Assembly (NCBI RefSeq): GCF_001011035.1
Contig: NZ_CP011492.1
Coordinates: 5,067,001 to 5,131,000 of the forward strand
Reading direction: 5' to 3'
Length of the DNA stretch: 64,000 nt
Source: Streptomyces sp. CNQ-509
Lineage (GTDB): Bacteria > Actinomycetota > Actinomycetes > Streptomycetales > Streptomycetaceae
In this document: positions 36,386 to 45,658 of the stretch, piece after piece
Layout of the letters: every line of letters starts with the position of its first letter
Numbering within the stretch: position 1 is the first letter of the stretch
Program-made: the position numbers and the translations under genes
Notes under the pieces: model-generated
Database searches by the model: none
Seen by the model: the letters and a program-made list of their open reading frames with translations, nothing else
What the model was told of the DNA's origin: nothing

Positions 36386-37405
36386 TCAGGGAGTGTCGCT
36401 GACCGTGATCTCGCCGTCGGCGATCTTCTGCTTGGCCGCGTCGATCTCGCCCTGGATGTCGTCGATGAACCCGCCGGAGGTGGCCAGGCTCACGCCGTCG
36501 TCCTTGAGCGCGAAGGTCTGGTCGCCGGTGAGCGGCTTCTCGTCCTGGACGCTCTTGATGACGTCGTAGACGGCCACGTCGACGTTCTTGACCACGGACG
36601 TCATGATCGAGTCCTTGTAGTCCGCCAGCGCCTTGTCGCGGTACTGGTCGGAGTCGACGCCTATCGCCCACGCGCCTTCCTGCGCGGCCACGGCCTCGAT
36701 CGAGCCCGTGCCCGACAGGCCCGCGGCGCTGTAGATGATGTCCGTGTCGGAGTCGAGCATGCCCTCGGCGATGCCCTTGGCGCGCAGCGGGTCCTGGAAG
36801 CCCTTGAGGTCGCTCTCGTAGAGGTACTTCACGTCGATCTCGACGTCGGGCTTGGTGTCCTTGACGCCCTGGACGAAGCCGGCCTCGAACTTCTTGATCA
36901 GATTGTTGTGCACGCCGCCTATGAAGCCGACCTTGCCGGTCTTGCTCTTGGTGGCGGCGGCCACGCCCGCCAGGTACGAGCCCTCGTGCTCGGCGAAGGT
37001 GACGCCGGCCACGTTCTTCCCCTGGGACATCTCGTCGATCACCGCGAAGGTCGTGTCGGGGAAGTCCTTGGCGACCTTGTTGACCGACTTGCCGTAGGCG
37101 AAGCCGACCCCGATCACCGGGTTGTAGCCCGCCTCGGCGAGGGAGGTGAGCCGCTGCTCGCGGTCGGCCTCGGTCTCGCCGTCACGGGCGGTCAGCTCCT
37201 TGCCGCCGAGGTCGAACTCCTTCTTGGCCTTGTCGTACCCGCGGGCCGCCGACTCGTTGAAGGAGGCGTCGCTGCGGCCGCCGACGTCGAAGGCGAGACC
37301 GACGCCCTTGTCGCTGCTGCCGCTGTCGCTGCTGCACGCAGCACTGGTGAAAGCGAGGGCCGCGGTTGCCACACCCGCGGCGGCGATCTTGGTTACCCGG
37401 CGCAA
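36386..37405 (-). CDS. BmpA-type nucleoside-binding lipoprotein
   Basis: 339 aa from TTG 37405, which has AAGGGGAAG 5 nt upstream. The signal peptide ends in a lipobox (FTSAAC), then a Ser-rich linker. The Bmp domain shows GLAFDVGGRSDASFNESAARG, GVGFAYGKSV, FAVIDE, HEGSYLAGVAA, VGFIGGVHNNLIKKFEAGFVQGV and YSAAGLSGTGSIEA. It captures purine or other nucleosides outside the membrane for the ABC genes that follow. A near-perfect copy of the CTACGCGCGTAG operator sits in its promoter. Confidence 0.9.
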   Translation of the reverse strand: MRRVTKIAAAGVATAALAFTSAACSSDSGSSDKGVGLAFDVGGRSDASFNESAARGYDKAKKEFDLGGKELTARDGETEADREQRLTSLAEAGYNPVIGVGFAYGKSVNKVAKDFPDTTFAVIDEMSQGKNVAGVTFAEHEGSYLAGVAAATKSKTGKVGFIGGVHNNLIKKFEAGFVQGVKDTKPDVEIDVKYLYESDLKGFQDPLRAKGIAEGMLDSDTDIIYSAAGLSGTGSIEAVAAQEGAWAIGVDSDQYRDKALADYKDSIMTSVVKNVDVAVYDVIKSVQDEKPLTGDQTFALKDDGVSLATSGGFIDDIQGEIDAAKQKIADGEITVSDTP

Positions 37406-37460
37406 GAGGACTTCCCCTTCGTCTTGGCGAAGCGCCTCTTTCCGGCGCTGCTTCGGGGGC

Positions 37461-37477
37461 ATCGTAACGCGCGTAGA
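37461..37477 (-). promoter_or_regulatory. bmpA promoter with nucleoside-type operator
   Basis: On the plus strand 37465-37476 reads TAACGCGCGTAG, two mismatches from CTACGCGCGTAG. On the minus strand TACGAT (37461-37466) is a good -10 box directly after it, so a bound protein would cover the -35/-10 spacer. Confidence 0.5.
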
Positions 37478-37505
37478 ACAAGCTGAACCTCCGGCAACGA
37501 ACCCG

Positions 37506-38906
37506 TTACCGGATCGTCTCCGCGCCGGTGCTTTCGGCGCTGCGCGCGAGCCCGGCAGGTATCGGCTGACCTGTCGGTTCGCGGCGTACGGGGCGGATCG
37601 CGGGGACCGGTGCGCGCCCGCTTGCGCGGGGCTCCCGCCGGGCCTGCTCGCGCGCTGCCGTGCGGGTCGCCGCGGTGGCCAGCAGGGTGGCGCGAATGGT
37701 GATGCCCGTGACGCCGGTGAGGGCCACGAGACCGAGGACGGCGACCCCGTGCCAGCCGACCGCGTGGAAGGCGATCGCGCCGGCCGTGGCACCCGCGCTG
37801 TTCCCGACGTAGTACGCGACCTGGTAGAGCGCCGACGCCTGCGCCTTGCCGGTCTTCGCCGCGTGGCTCACGGACGCGGAGGCGACCGCGTGCCCGGCGA
37901 AGAAGCCCGCCGTGAGCAGCACCAGACCGGTCAGCACGGCGGCCAGGGAGTCGCCGATCGTCAGCAGCAGCCCCGCGGCGGTGGTGCCCGCGGCCGCGTA
38001 GAGGGTGCCGCGGCGGCCGAGGCGGGCGACGAGTCGTCCCGCGGCGGCCGAGGAGCCGGTGCCGACGAGGTAGATGACGAAGACCGAGCCGATGAGGCCC
38101 GCGGACAGGCCGAAGGGCTCGCCGGCCAGCCGGTAGCCGATCATCGTGTAGACCGAGCCGAAGACGGTCATGAACAGCAGCCCGATCGCGTACAGCCGGC
38201 GCATCAGCCCGTCGGAGAGATGGCCGCGTACGGTCCGCGCGAGCGCCCGCGGCGCCAGCGGCGCGGCGGTGAAGTGCCGGGCGCGCGGCAGGAGTACGCG
38301 GAACGCGACCGCGCAGAGCAGCGAGAGCGCGGCGACGGCGGCCAGCGCCGTGCGCCAGCCCCAGGCGTTGGCGGTCCAGCCGGTGAGGATGCGTCCGGCC
38401 ATGCCGCCGATGCTGTTGCCCGCGACGAAGAGCCCCACGGCGCCGATCACCGCCCGGGCGCGTACCTCGTCGGCGATGAAGGCGATGGCCGACGCCGGGA
38501 TCCCGGCGATCGCCACGCCCTGGAGCGTACGCAGCGCGACGAGCGAACCCAGGTCGGGCGCGAACGGCATCGCCAGCCCCAGCAGCACGGCCGCCGCCAG
38601 CGACCACGTCATCGTCCGCTGCCGGCCGAACCGCTCGGAGACGGCGCTCAGCGGCAGCACGGCGAGCGCCAGGGCGGCGGTGGTGGCGGAGACGGTCCAA
38701 CTGGCCGCGCCCGGGCTGACGCCGAGGTCGGCGGAGATGGCGGGCAGCAGGGCCTGGGTGGAGAAGAGGAGGGCGAAGGTGGCGACGCCGGCGGCGAACA
38801 GGGCGAGGAGCACGCGGCGGTAGCCGGGCTCGCCGGGGGCGTGCTTGGCGGGCACGTGGGCGGGGGCGCTCACATGAGGCGTAAGCGCCCCGGTATCGGA
38901 GGGCAT
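37506..38906 (-). CDS. MFS transporter
   Basis: 466 aa, twelve predicted membrane helices. The helix 2-3 loop reads VSERFGRQRTMTW and helix 4 LRTLQGVAIAGIPASAIAFI, typical of drug:H+ antiporter-like members related to YdeR/NasA-type and chloramphenicol-resistance proteins. A Pro/Arg-rich cytosolic tail of about 60 residues follows the last helix. It is divergent from a LysR gene 62 bp away, the usual arrangement for a regulated exporter. Substrate unknown. Confidence 0.85.
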   Translation of the reverse strand: MPSDTGALTPHVSAPAHVPAKHAPGEPGYRRVLLALFAAGVATFALLFSTQALLPAISADLGVSPGAASWTVSATTAALALAVLPLSAVSERFGRQRTMTWSLAAAVLLGLAMPFAPDLGSLVALRTLQGVAIAGIPASAIAFIADEVRARAVIGAVGLFVAGNSIGGMAGRILTGWTANAWGWRTALAAVAALSLLCAVAFRVLLPRARHFTAAPLAPRALARTVRGHLSDGLMRRLYAIGLLFMTVFGSVYTMIGYRLAGEPFGLSAGLIGSVFVIYLVGTGSSAAAGRLVARLGRRGTLYAAAGTTAAGLLLTIGDSLAAVLTGLVLLTAGFFAGHAVASASVSHAAKTGKAQASALYQVAYYVGNSAGATAGAIAFHAVGWHGVAVLGLVALTGVTGITIRATLLATAATRTAAREQARREPRASGRAPVPAIRPVRREPTGQPIPAGLARSAESTGAETIR

Positions 38907-38968
38907 GCGTCGAACGTACGGCGGCCTCGCTCATGCGTCCAATGCGGAAAACGGCGATAATCGATGCC

Positions 38969-39970
38969 GTGGTGAATGAGCAGAGGTCACGGGGGTCGTT
39001 GTCACGGTCCCGTCATCAGAAAGACATCTCGGCCACGGCCGCAGCCCCCGGCGTGCCGGGGGAGCCGGGCGAGTGGGGCGCGGTGCTCGCGCCCCGGCTC
39101 GCGCAGTTCGCGGCGGTCGCGCGCGAGGAGCACGTCACGCGCGCCGCCCGCGCGCTCGGCGTCCCGCAGCCGACGCTGAGCCGCGCGATGGTACGGCTCG
39201 AAGCCGACCTGGGCGTCGCGCTCTTCGCCCGCCGCGGCCGCACGCTGTCGCTGACGACCGCGGGCCGCGACTTCCTCGCGTACGCGGAGCGCGCGCTGGC
39301 GGAGGTGGCCCGCGGCGCCGAGGCCGTACGCGCCGACGCGCACCCCGAGACCGGCAAGGTCGCCTTCGGCTTCCTGCACACGCTCGGCTCGGAGACCGTG
39401 CCGGGGCTGCTGCGGGAGTTCCGCAAGGACCACCCCCGGGTGCGCTTCTCGCTGGTGCAGAACTACGGGGAGTGGATGCTGCAGCGGCTGCGGGCGGGCG
39501 AGTTGGACCTCTGCCTGACCTCGCCGGTGCCGGACGCGCCGGACCTGGAGGGGCGGCGGCTCGACGACCAGCGCCTGCGGATCGTGGTGCCGGACGACCA
39601 CCGGCTCGCCGGGCGGCGGCGGATCCGGCTCGCGGAGGTGGCGGAGGACCCGTTCGTGACGCTCGAACCGGGCTACGGGATGCGGCGGATGCTGGAGGCG
39701 CTGTGCGCGGAGGCGGGGTTCGTGCCCCGGGTCGCGTTCGAGGGGGAGGAGGCGGAGACGATCCGCGGGCTGGTGGCGGCGGGTCTGGGGGTGGCGCTGC
39801 TGCCGCCGCCCGCGGTGCCGCGGCCGGGGGTCGTGGAGCTGGACGTCACGGCGCCGCGGGCGGTGCGGGAGATCGGGGTGGCGTGGGTGGCGGGCCAGCA
39901 GGAGACGGCGCCGGTGGGGGCGTTCCGGCGGTTTCTGCTGGGACGGCGGGGGCAGTTGCTGGCGGGGTAG
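38969..39970 (+). CDS. LysR family transcriptional regulator
   Basis: 333 aa from GTG 38969; it lies 7 nt after the -10-like GATAAT (38956-38961), which suggests a leaderless start. The N-terminal winged helix starts late (about residue 38: LAQFAAVAREEHVTRAARALGVPQPTLSRAMVRLEADLG), after a loose leader of about 35 residues. The periplasmic-binding-type effector domain covers the rest. It probably controls the divergent MFS gene from their shared 62-bp gap. A start at ATG 38933 would leave only 26 bp for both promoters. Confidence 0.88.
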   Translation: MVNEQRSRGSLSRSRHQKDISATAAAPGVPGEPGEWGAVLAPRLAQFAAVAREEHVTRAARALGVPQPTLSRAMVRLEADLGVALFARRGRTLSLTTAGRDFLAYAERALAEVARGAEAVRADAHPETGKVAFGFLHTLGSETVPGLLREFRKDHPRVRFSLVQNYGEWMLQRLRAGELDLCLTSPVPDAPDLEGRRLDDQRLRIVVPDDHRLAGRRRIRLAEVAEDPFVTLEPGYGMRRMLEALCAEAGFVPRVAFEGEEAETIRGLVAAGLGVALLPPPAVPRPGVVELDVTAPRAVREIGVAWVAGQQETAPVGAFRRFLLGRRGQLLAG

Positions 39971-39990
39971 GGGCCCGTTCGCCCGGCGCG

Positions 39991-40731
39991 TCAGGCCGGG
40001 GCGAAGCCGGCGGCCAGCGGCATGCGCAGGCCGATCGGCGGGGGCGCCGCGAGGGCGTCGGCGAGGGGTCTGCTGTACGGCCGGCCGAAGAGCGAGCCCG
40101 TGACGAAGTCGGCGCTCAGGGCGAGGACTTCGGGGCGGTGCTGGTGCAGCCCGTGCCCGTCGGAGTGCACCTCGAAGCGGCAGACGTCGCGGTTGGCCTT
40201 CTTCGCCCGTACCGCCAGCCGGTACGACAGGTCGGGGTCGGTGCGGGCGTCGTCGGTGCCGTGCACGAAGAGCACGGTGCGCCCGCTCAACTGCCGTACG
40301 GGCTCGGCGTCCGCCGCCTGCGCGTCCGGCAGCCACGGCGCGATCGCGAGCACCGAGACGACCGCCTCGTGCCCGGCGGCGCGCAGCGCGGCCCGGCCGC
40401 CGACGTCGGTGCCGACCAGCGCCACGGGCACGTCCCCGTACCGCCGTACGATCTCCTCCAGCGCCCACTCCGCGTCCTGCGCGGCGTCCGCGGCGGCGCC
40501 GTTCCAGCCCCGGTAGCGGTAGTGCACGGTGTGCGCGACGAGCCCGTCACCGCGCCCGGCCCGCCCGAGCCGGCGGGCAAGCGACCACACGGAGGCGGCG
40601 GCGAGCCGCGACGGCCGCCGGCTGCTGACATCCTCCCCCGCGGGCAGCAGCAACGCCACCGCCTGCGCGGAGGCCGCCCCGGTGGCACGTCCGAGCCGGG
40701 CGGGGCGGCTCGCGCTGATCTCCTGTGGCAT
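39991..40731 (-). CDS. Small alpha/beta-hydrolase-fold protein with Asp at the nucleophile elbow
   Basis: 246 aa. The alpha/beta-hydrolase order is visible: VHYRYRGWNG, VALVGTDVGGRAALRAAG (nucleophile elbow, about residues 105-122), VLAIAPWLPDA, VLFVHGTDDARTDP (acid loop) and HSDGHGL (late His). The elbow is G-T-D-V-G, so the usual Ser is an Asp. It resembles the dienelactone-hydrolase-like group. Activity with Asp is unclear: dehalogenases use it, but the protein may also be a non-enzyme. It converges with the LysR gene 20 bp away. Confidence 0.7.
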   Translation of the reverse strand: MPQEISASRPARLGRATGAASAQAVALLLPAGEDVSSRRPSRLAAASVWSLARRLGRAGRGDGLVAHTVHYRYRGWNGAAADAAQDAEWALEEIVRRYGDVPVALVGTDVGGRAALRAAGHEAVVSVLAIAPWLPDAQAADAEPVRQLSGRTVLFVHGTDDARTDPDLSYRLAVRAKKANRDVCRFEVHSDGHGLHQHRPEVLALSADFVTGSLFGRPYSRPLADALAAPPPIGLRMPLAAGFAPA

Positions 40732-41384
40732 GGCAGCACGATGGCAGATCCGTTCCCCCATGCCCAGTGGTCCGCACCACCACGACACCCCCTGACGGCA
40801 CCCCAGTTGTGTCCTGAGACGGGTCAGTTGCGTCCGGCCGCCGGCGGGCAGGGGCCGTGCTGCCAGGACCGACCGCCCGCGCCGGGAAGCCGCCGGCCGC
40901 AGCCGCTCGTCCGGAACCCCCTCACCACCTCCGCACCCCGAGCCTCCGGAAGCGGTTGCGCGCAGGTGCCGGCCCGTGAGGGCCGCACCGGCCGAATCGA
41001 GCCCGCGCGGCGCGACCGTGCTCGCGCGGCGGCCCGGGGCGATGCCTCCCCGCCGCCTCGCTCCGCCCGCCCGGAGTCGGCTCGCGACCGTCACGTCTCC
41101 GGTGTCCGGCGGCCCTTGCGCCCCAACGCCGGTCCGCAGGGCCACCGCCCGGCCGCCCCGCGCGCCGCGAAGCCGCCGCTCGCGGCGGCACCGCGGTCGC
41201 GCGTGGCCTGCGCGCTGCCCCCGGCGGTCTCGCGCTGCCCGCACCGAATCCGCTCGCCACCACCCCGCCGCGGCTCACAGCCCTCATTCGGCCCGCGGCA
41301 GAGCCCTCCGTGCCCTCACGCCCTTACGCCCCAGCGCCCCCGCGTCCGCGCCCCCGCGTCCGGCGCCCACCGCCGGGCACGGCT
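40732..41384. other. 653-bp gene-free stretch upstream of add
   Basis: GC-rich DNA with long open frames on both strands but no sequence pattern that I recognise as protein. It may contain decayed coding DNA. Only the operator at its right edge is a supported element. Confidence 0.4.
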
Positions 41385-41396
41385 CTACGCGCGTAG
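41385..41396. promoter_or_regulatory. Nucleoside-gene operator, perfect copy (add)
   Basis: CTACGCGCGTAG overlaps the -10-like TAGGAT (41394-41399), 35 bp before the add start codon. A protein bound here would block the promoter. Confidence 0.65.
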
Positions 41397-41430
41397 GATG
41401 GCGCAAATCGTGACGAGAGAGAGGTGCCGC

Positions 41431-42561
41431 ATGGCGGATGACAACAGAGGTGCACCGGCCCGGGCGGTGCCCGACCCGGAGCGGATTCGGCGGGCGCCCA
41501 AAGTGCTGCTCCACGACCACCTCGACGGTGGTCTCCGTCCCGCCACCATCGTCGACATCGCCCGCGAGACCGGCTACGACGGGCTGCCCGAGACCGACCC
41601 CGAGCGGCTCGGCGTCTGGTTCCGGGAGGCCGCCGACTCCGGGTCGCTGGAGCGCTACCTGGAGACCTTCGCCCACACCTGCGCCGTGATGCAGACCCGC
41701 GACGCGCTCGTGCGGGTCGCCGCCGAGTGCGCCGAGGACCTCGCCGCCGACGGCGTCGTATACGCCGAGGTGCGCTACGCCCCCGAGCAGCACCTCCAGG
41801 GCGGGCTGAGCCTGGAGCAGGTGGTCGAGGCGGTCAACGAGGGCTTCCGCGAGGGTGAGCGGCGCGCGCACGCCGCCGGGCACCGCATCCGCGTCGGCGC
41901 CCTCCTCACCGCCATGCGGCACGCCGCCCGCTCGCTGGAGATCGCCGAACTCGCCAACCGGTACCGCGATCTCGGCGTCGTCGGCTTCGACATCGCCGGC
42001 GCCGAGGCCGGCTTCCCGCCCACCCGCCACCTCGACGCCTTCGAGTATCTGAAGCGCGAGAACAACCACTTCACCATCCACGCCGGCGAGGCGTTCGGCC
42101 TGCCGTCGATCTGGCAGGCGCTGCAGTGGTGCGGCGCCGACCGGCTCGGCCACGGCGTACGGATCATCGACGACATCCACGTCGCCGATGACGGCACCGT
42201 CAAGCTCGGCCGGCTGGCCGCGTACGTGCGCGACAAGCGGATCCCGCTGGAGCTGTGCCCGACCTCCAACCTCCAGACCGGCGCCGCCACCTCCTACGCC
42301 GAGCACCCCATCGGGCTGCTGCGCCGGCTCTACTTCCGCGCCACGGTCAACACCGACAACCGGCTCATGAGCGGCACGAGCATGAGCCGCGAGTTCGAGG
42401 AGCTGGTGCGCACCTTCCACTACACGCTGGACGACATGCAGTGGTTCACCGTCAATGCGATGAAGTCGGCGTTCATTCCTTTCGACGAAAGGCTGGCGAT
42501 GATCAACGACGTCATCAAGCCCGGATACGCCGGCCTGAAGTCGGAGTGGCTCTTTCGCTGA
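41431..42561 (+). CDS. add: Adenosine deaminase
   Basis: 376 aa. Metal and substrate motifs: LLHDHLDGGLRP (the usual HTHLDG is HDHLDG), VYAEVRYAPEQH, GFDIAGAEAGFP, TIHAGEAFGLPSI, LGHGVRI, ELCPTSNLQTGA and VNTDNRLMSGTSMSREF. It hydrolyses adenosine and deoxyadenosine to inosine and deoxyinosine, which PunA then cleaves. ATG 41431 follows GAGAGAGG. It is monocistronic with its own operator. Confidence 0.93.
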   Translation: MADDNRGAPARAVPDPERIRRAPKVLLHDHLDGGLRPATIVDIARETGYDGLPETDPERLGVWFREAADSGSLERYLETFAHTCAVMQTRDALVRVAAECAEDLAADGVVYAEVRYAPEQHLQGGLSLEQVVEAVNEGFREGERRAHAAGHRIRVGALLTAMRHAARSLEIAELANRYRDLGVVGFDIAGAEAGFPPTRHLDAFEYLKRENNHFTIHAGEAFGLPSIWQALQWCGADRLGHGVRIIDDIHVADDGTVKLGRLAAYVRDKRIPLELCPTSNLQTGAATSYAEHPIGLLRRLYFRATVNTDNRLMSGTSMSREFEELVRTFHYTLDDMQWFTVNAMKSAFIPFDERLAMINDVIKPGYAGLKSEWLFR

Positions 42562-42741
42562 CCGGTTCTGACCTGCGAGTCCGTGCACTCTCGGGCGTGC
42601 GGGGCGATGGTCCTACGATCCGCGGATGGGGCCGTACGGACCAATTTCGGCACCGGCGAGGCGGTCTTTGCGGCCGCGATATCCGGCTGGCTACGTTTCT
42701 CGTTGCCGCTGGATATCCGCAAGGACGAGGATCTGAATTCC

Positions 42742-43002
42742 ATGAAGACCCGCAAGATCGTCGGTACCGCGCTGCTCGGCGCCGCCTTCGCCGCCGCCGC
42801 GGCGGGCACCGCCTCCGCCGCCCCCGTCCCCGGCCTGCCCGCCCCGGTCGGCCAGGTGACCTCCCCGCTGGAGTCGGTCACCGGCTCCCAGGCCGGGAGC
42901 GAGAACGGCACCCCGAACGGCGCCGCCGACGCCCAGCCGCCGGCCCTCGGTCAGCTCGGCGTCCTGACCAGCGCGCTCCCCCTGGGGTCGCTGCCGCTCT
43001 GA
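42742..43002 (+). CDS. Small secreted Pro-rich protein
   Basis: 86 aa. A classical Sec signal (MKTRKIVGTALLGAAFAAAAAGTASAA) is followed by about 59 residues rich in Pro, Gly, Leu and Ala with no Cys. I do not recognise a domain. The ATG has AAGGA upstream, and a very strong terminator follows. It may be a small surface or spore-coat type protein, but this is a guess. Confidence 0.65.
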   Translation: MKTRKIVGTALLGAAFAAAAAGTASAAPVPGLPAPVGQVTSPLESVTGSQAGSENGTPNGAADAQPPALGQLGVLTSALPLGSLPL

Positions 43003-43018
43003 GGCTCGTACGCAGCGA

Positions 43019-43056
43019 AGCCGGGGCCGGCGTCCCCGTGGATGCCGGCCCCGGCT
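43019..43056. terminator. Strong terminator between convergent genes
   Basis: AGCCGGGGCCGGC (43019-43031) pairs perfectly over 13 bp with GCCGGCCCCGGCT (43044-43056), 12-nt loop. It serves the secreted-protein gene and perhaps the PspC gene. Confidence 0.75.
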
Positions 43057-43077
43057 CCGTGTGGTCGGAGTCCGTTC

Positions 43078-43281
43078 TCACCAGGCCGGGTGCTGCACCT
43101 TCTCCTCGCTGGGCATCAGTACCCAGAGCGCCAGGTAGAGCAGGAACTGCGGGCCGGGCAGCAGGCACGACACCAGGAAGACGACCCGCACCGTCGTGGG
43201 GGTGGTGTCGAAGCGCCGGGCCAGTCCCGCGCACACTCCGGCGATCATCCGGCCGTCGCGCGGTCTCATCGGCATGGCCAT
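43078..43281 (-). CDS. PspC domain membrane protein
   Basis: 67 aa. RPRDGRMIAGVCAGLARRFDTTPTTVRVVFLVSC followed by LPGPQFLLYLALWVLMPSEE is the PspC domain, a small membrane protein with one or two helices related to phage-shock response. ATG 43281 is preferred because GAGGAG lies 10 nt upstream. Confidence 0.85.
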   Translation of the reverse strand: MAMPMRPRDGRMIAGVCAGLARRFDTTPTTVRVVFLVSCLLPGPQFLLYLALWVLMPSEEKVQHPAW

Positions 43282-43372
43282 GGCTGCGTCACTCCTCGGG
43301 TCGGCGTTCGCGGCCCGCCGTGTGTGGGCCGATGATTCCACCGTAGGCACACAAGCCGGACGAAACGTCCCC

Positions 43373-43960
43373 CTACGGGGCGATCTCGACCCTGGTGATT
43401 CTCGGGGTCGTGCCCTGAGCCTTCCCGTCCGCCGTGCGCTCGGCCGCTTCCGCCCCCGCCGCCTCCTCCGCGTGCGCCGCCCCGGCCGCGCGGCCCGCGG
43501 GGTGACGGCGCAGCCGCGCCCGCGCGGCCGGGACCACCGCCAGATGCGCCAGCGCGACCCCCAGGATGTAGAGAAGCATCGTGTCGACGTTCGCGACCTG
43601 CCCGGGCACCGTGGTCTTCAGCAACTCGACGACCAGCGCCAGCATCAAGCCCGCGAAGACGGTGCGCACGAAAGACCCCACCGGCGACGCGTCGACCCGG
43701 CCGCCGATCAGCGGGAGCAGCACCCCCGCGGGGGCCAGCACGAACAGCGACTCGACGGTGTACCGGAGCGCCGCCCGCGGGTCGTTACCGAACTCCGCCC
43801 GGATCGTCGTGAGCGGTCGCAGATTCGCCGCGTCAACCCACGGCACGGCGTTGGGGCGGAGCGTCAACCACCAGACTGCGGTCAGATGCAGGACTAGGAG
43901 GACAACGCCGGCCACCCGGAATCTCAGGGCGGCCGTTCCGCCCGTCGCATGGCGCTGCAC
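43373..43960 (-). CDS. VanZ family membrane protein
   Basis: 195 aa, four membrane helices. LTLRPNAVPWVDAANLRPL, NVDTMLLYILGVALAHLA and VESLFVLAPAGVLLPL fit the VanZ-like family. The last 60 residues are a charged Ala/Glu tail. VanZ relatives are linked to glycopeptide or wall stress, but the function of most members is unknown. Confidence 0.78.
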   Translation of the reverse strand: MQRHATGGTAALRFRVAGVVLLVLHLTAVWWLTLRPNAVPWVDAANLRPLTTIRAEFGNDPRAALRYTVESLFVLAPAGVLLPLIGGRVDASPVGSFVRTVFAGLMLALVVELLKTTVPGQVANVDTMLLYILGVALAHLAVVPAARARLRRHPAGRAAGAAHAEEAAGAEAAERTADGKAQGTTPRITRVEIAP

Positions 43961-44039
43961 GCAGGCAAGGACGCCGCTACCGACCCGTACGGTTCCCGCG
44001 CTCCGCCGGCCGGATGATGCTCTTCGGCGCGGAGCCTCC

Positions 44040-44954
44040 TCAGCCGACCAGCCGGCGGCGCCAGTCGAGCCCCGTGACGGTTATCGACCGCCCCGGATCG
44101 CCGTCCCACTCCGTCCGCAGACCGGCGTCCCCGAGGGCGGCGACCACCTCGTGCCCGATGGCCGCGGTCGTCCCGGACGAGCCGTCGAAGCCGCCGCAGT
44201 AGAGCGTCAGCCCGCCGTCCGCCGCGGACTCCGACGACTGGTGGCTGGAGTAGACGAAGCCGCGCGCGTCCGGCTCGCCTGCCCCGCCTATCTCGGCGTT
44301 GCCGCAACTGCGGCAGCAGGCGAAGTGCTCACGGGCGGTGATGCCCGCCTCCCGCAGGGTCGCGAAGGCGCGGGTGAGCCGCTCGGGGTCCGTCTCGCCC
44401 CGCCGGCCGGACTGCTCGGCGACCCGCTCCAGCCACAGCCGGTCGGCCAGCGCCCCGGCCTGCGGGCCGGAGACCGGCCTGCGGTCCCCGGTGACGAGGA
44501 ACTCCTCGGCGCACTCGGCCAGTTCCGCACGGGTCGCGTACCCCGCGGCCAGCACCTCCCGGACCCGCCGCTCCAGCTCCTGACGCTCCTCCTCGCCGAG
44601 GTCGAGCGGCGGCACCGCGGGCGCGGGCGTGGTGTCCGCGCGGGACCAGGACAGCCCCTCCGCCCAGCCGGCTTCCTCGCGGGCCCAGCCGGTCAGCGCC
44701 GCGATCACGGCACCGGGCCCTTCGGCCGTCGCGGCGAAGTGCCGGTCGGCGCCGCCGTCGCCGTGCTCCACCTCGTAGCCCCCGCCGGCGTCGTGCCAGA
44801 CCTGGGCGAAGACGCCGGGCAGGTCGGGGATCCGCTGGAGCATCAGGAAGTGGTCGCCGGCGCCGCCGATCCGGCCGACCAGCCCCGCCAGCTCCGCCGC
44901 GGACACGCGCACATGCCGCTCCCCGCGCTCCGTCTTCACCACGATCCCGAGCAT
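44040..44954 (-). CDS. DUF6891 protein
   Basis: 304 aa, cytosolic. The C-terminal half matches DUF6891: REHFACCRSCGNAEI with paired Cys (about residues 210-225), RGFVYSSHQSSESA, LTLYCGGFD and VVAALGDAGLRTEWDGD. The Cys pairs may bind zinc. The N-terminal half is variable. Function unknown; the start is ATG 44954. Confidence 0.68.
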   Translation of the reverse strand: MLGIVVKTERGERHVRVSAAELAGLVGRIGGAGDHFLMLQRIPDLPGVFAQVWHDAGGGYEVEHGDGGADRHFAATAEGPGAVIAALTGWAREEAGWAEGLSWSRADTTPAPAVPPLDLGEEERQELERRVREVLAAGYATRAELAECAEEFLVTGDRRPVSGPQAGALADRLWLERVAEQSGRRGETDPERLTRAFATLREAGITAREHFACCRSCGNAEIGGAGEPDARGFVYSSHQSSESAADGGLTLYCGGFDGSSGTTAAIGHEVVAALGDAGLRTEWDGDPGRSITVTGLDWRRRLVG

Positions 44955-45064
44955 GCCGACACTGTGGCACACGCCGCTGACACCGGCCCCGCGCCGCCGC
45001 CCGCACCGGCCCCGCGCCGCCGCCCGCACGGGGCCGGGGGCGGCGCCCGCGCACCGCAAAACGC

Positions 45065-45658
45065 TCAGGCCGCGGGCTCGCCCACGGTGTTCTCCGGCGC
45101 CCGCAGCGCGTCGTCGGTGCAGCGGAACGTGTACGGCGGGTCCCCCGCGTCCGGGCCCGCCAGCACCGCCGAACGCTCCTCGCCCGCCGCGTACGTGCAC
45201 ACGAGCTGCGCCAGCATCGGCGACCCCAGCCCCTGCGGATCCCGGCTCAGCCGCACCGTGCCCGCCGGATCACCGGACTGCCCGTCCACCACCCGCAGCC
45301 CGGAGACCGCGGTCGAGTAGCCGGCATCCTCCTCGTCCTCGTCCGGCTCCCGCTCCAGCTCCGCGAGCAGCCGCGCCGCCAGCTCCGTACCCGCCAGGCC
45401 GTCGGGGATGCTCCTGGGCACCGGCGCCAGCCGCGTACCGCACACGAGATACACCGCCCGCACCGTCTCGCCGTCCGCCGACCTCGCCGCCGGCGAAGGA
45501 CCGCCCGGCGCGCACTCCGCCCGCGACGGCGCGCTGCCGGCGTCCACCGGCACGGACGTGGGCCGGATCCCGCACCCGGTGGCCAGCACCGCGACGGCGA
45601 CCGCGGCGACCGCCGCCAGGGCCGCGGGGACCCGCCGGTTCGAGGCTGCCGCCCTCAC
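45065..45658 (-). CDS. afsQ3: AfsQ3-type lipoprotein of the AfsQ system
   Basis: 197 aa. The signal peptide ends with the lipobox LATGC (about residues 25-29). The remainder has Cys pairs and a GerMN-like pattern (VRAVYLVCGTRLAPVPRSIPDG, LAARLLAELEREP). GTG 45658 overlaps the afsQ2 stop (GTGA), so it is the third gene of afsQ1-afsQ2-afsQ3. It may help the sensor detect conditions at the cell surface. The name rests on position and lipoprotein nature. Confidence 0.75.
   Translation of the reverse strand: MRAAASNRRVPAALAAVAAVAVAVLATGCGIRPTSVPVDAGSAPSRAECAPGGPSPAARSADGETVRAVYLVCGTRLAPVPRSIPDGLAGTELAARLLAELEREPDEDEEDAGYSTAVSGLRVVDGQSGDPAGTVRLSRDPQGLGSPMLAQLVCTYAAGEERSAVLAGPDAGDPPYTFRCTDDALRAPENTVGEPAA

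Noticed and set aside
40732..41384. Search for an RNA gene or a small protein in the gap upstream of add
   Set aside because: I saw no tRNA-like fold, no ribosome-binding site with a sensible frame and no paired promoter-terminator.
39073..42561. A continuous plus-strand open frame of more than 1100 codons through lysR, the hydrolase gene and add
   Set aside because: Only the end from 41431 is protein-like (adenosine deaminase). The rest is an out-of-frame or antisense shadow allowed by the lack of stop codons in very GC-rich DNA.
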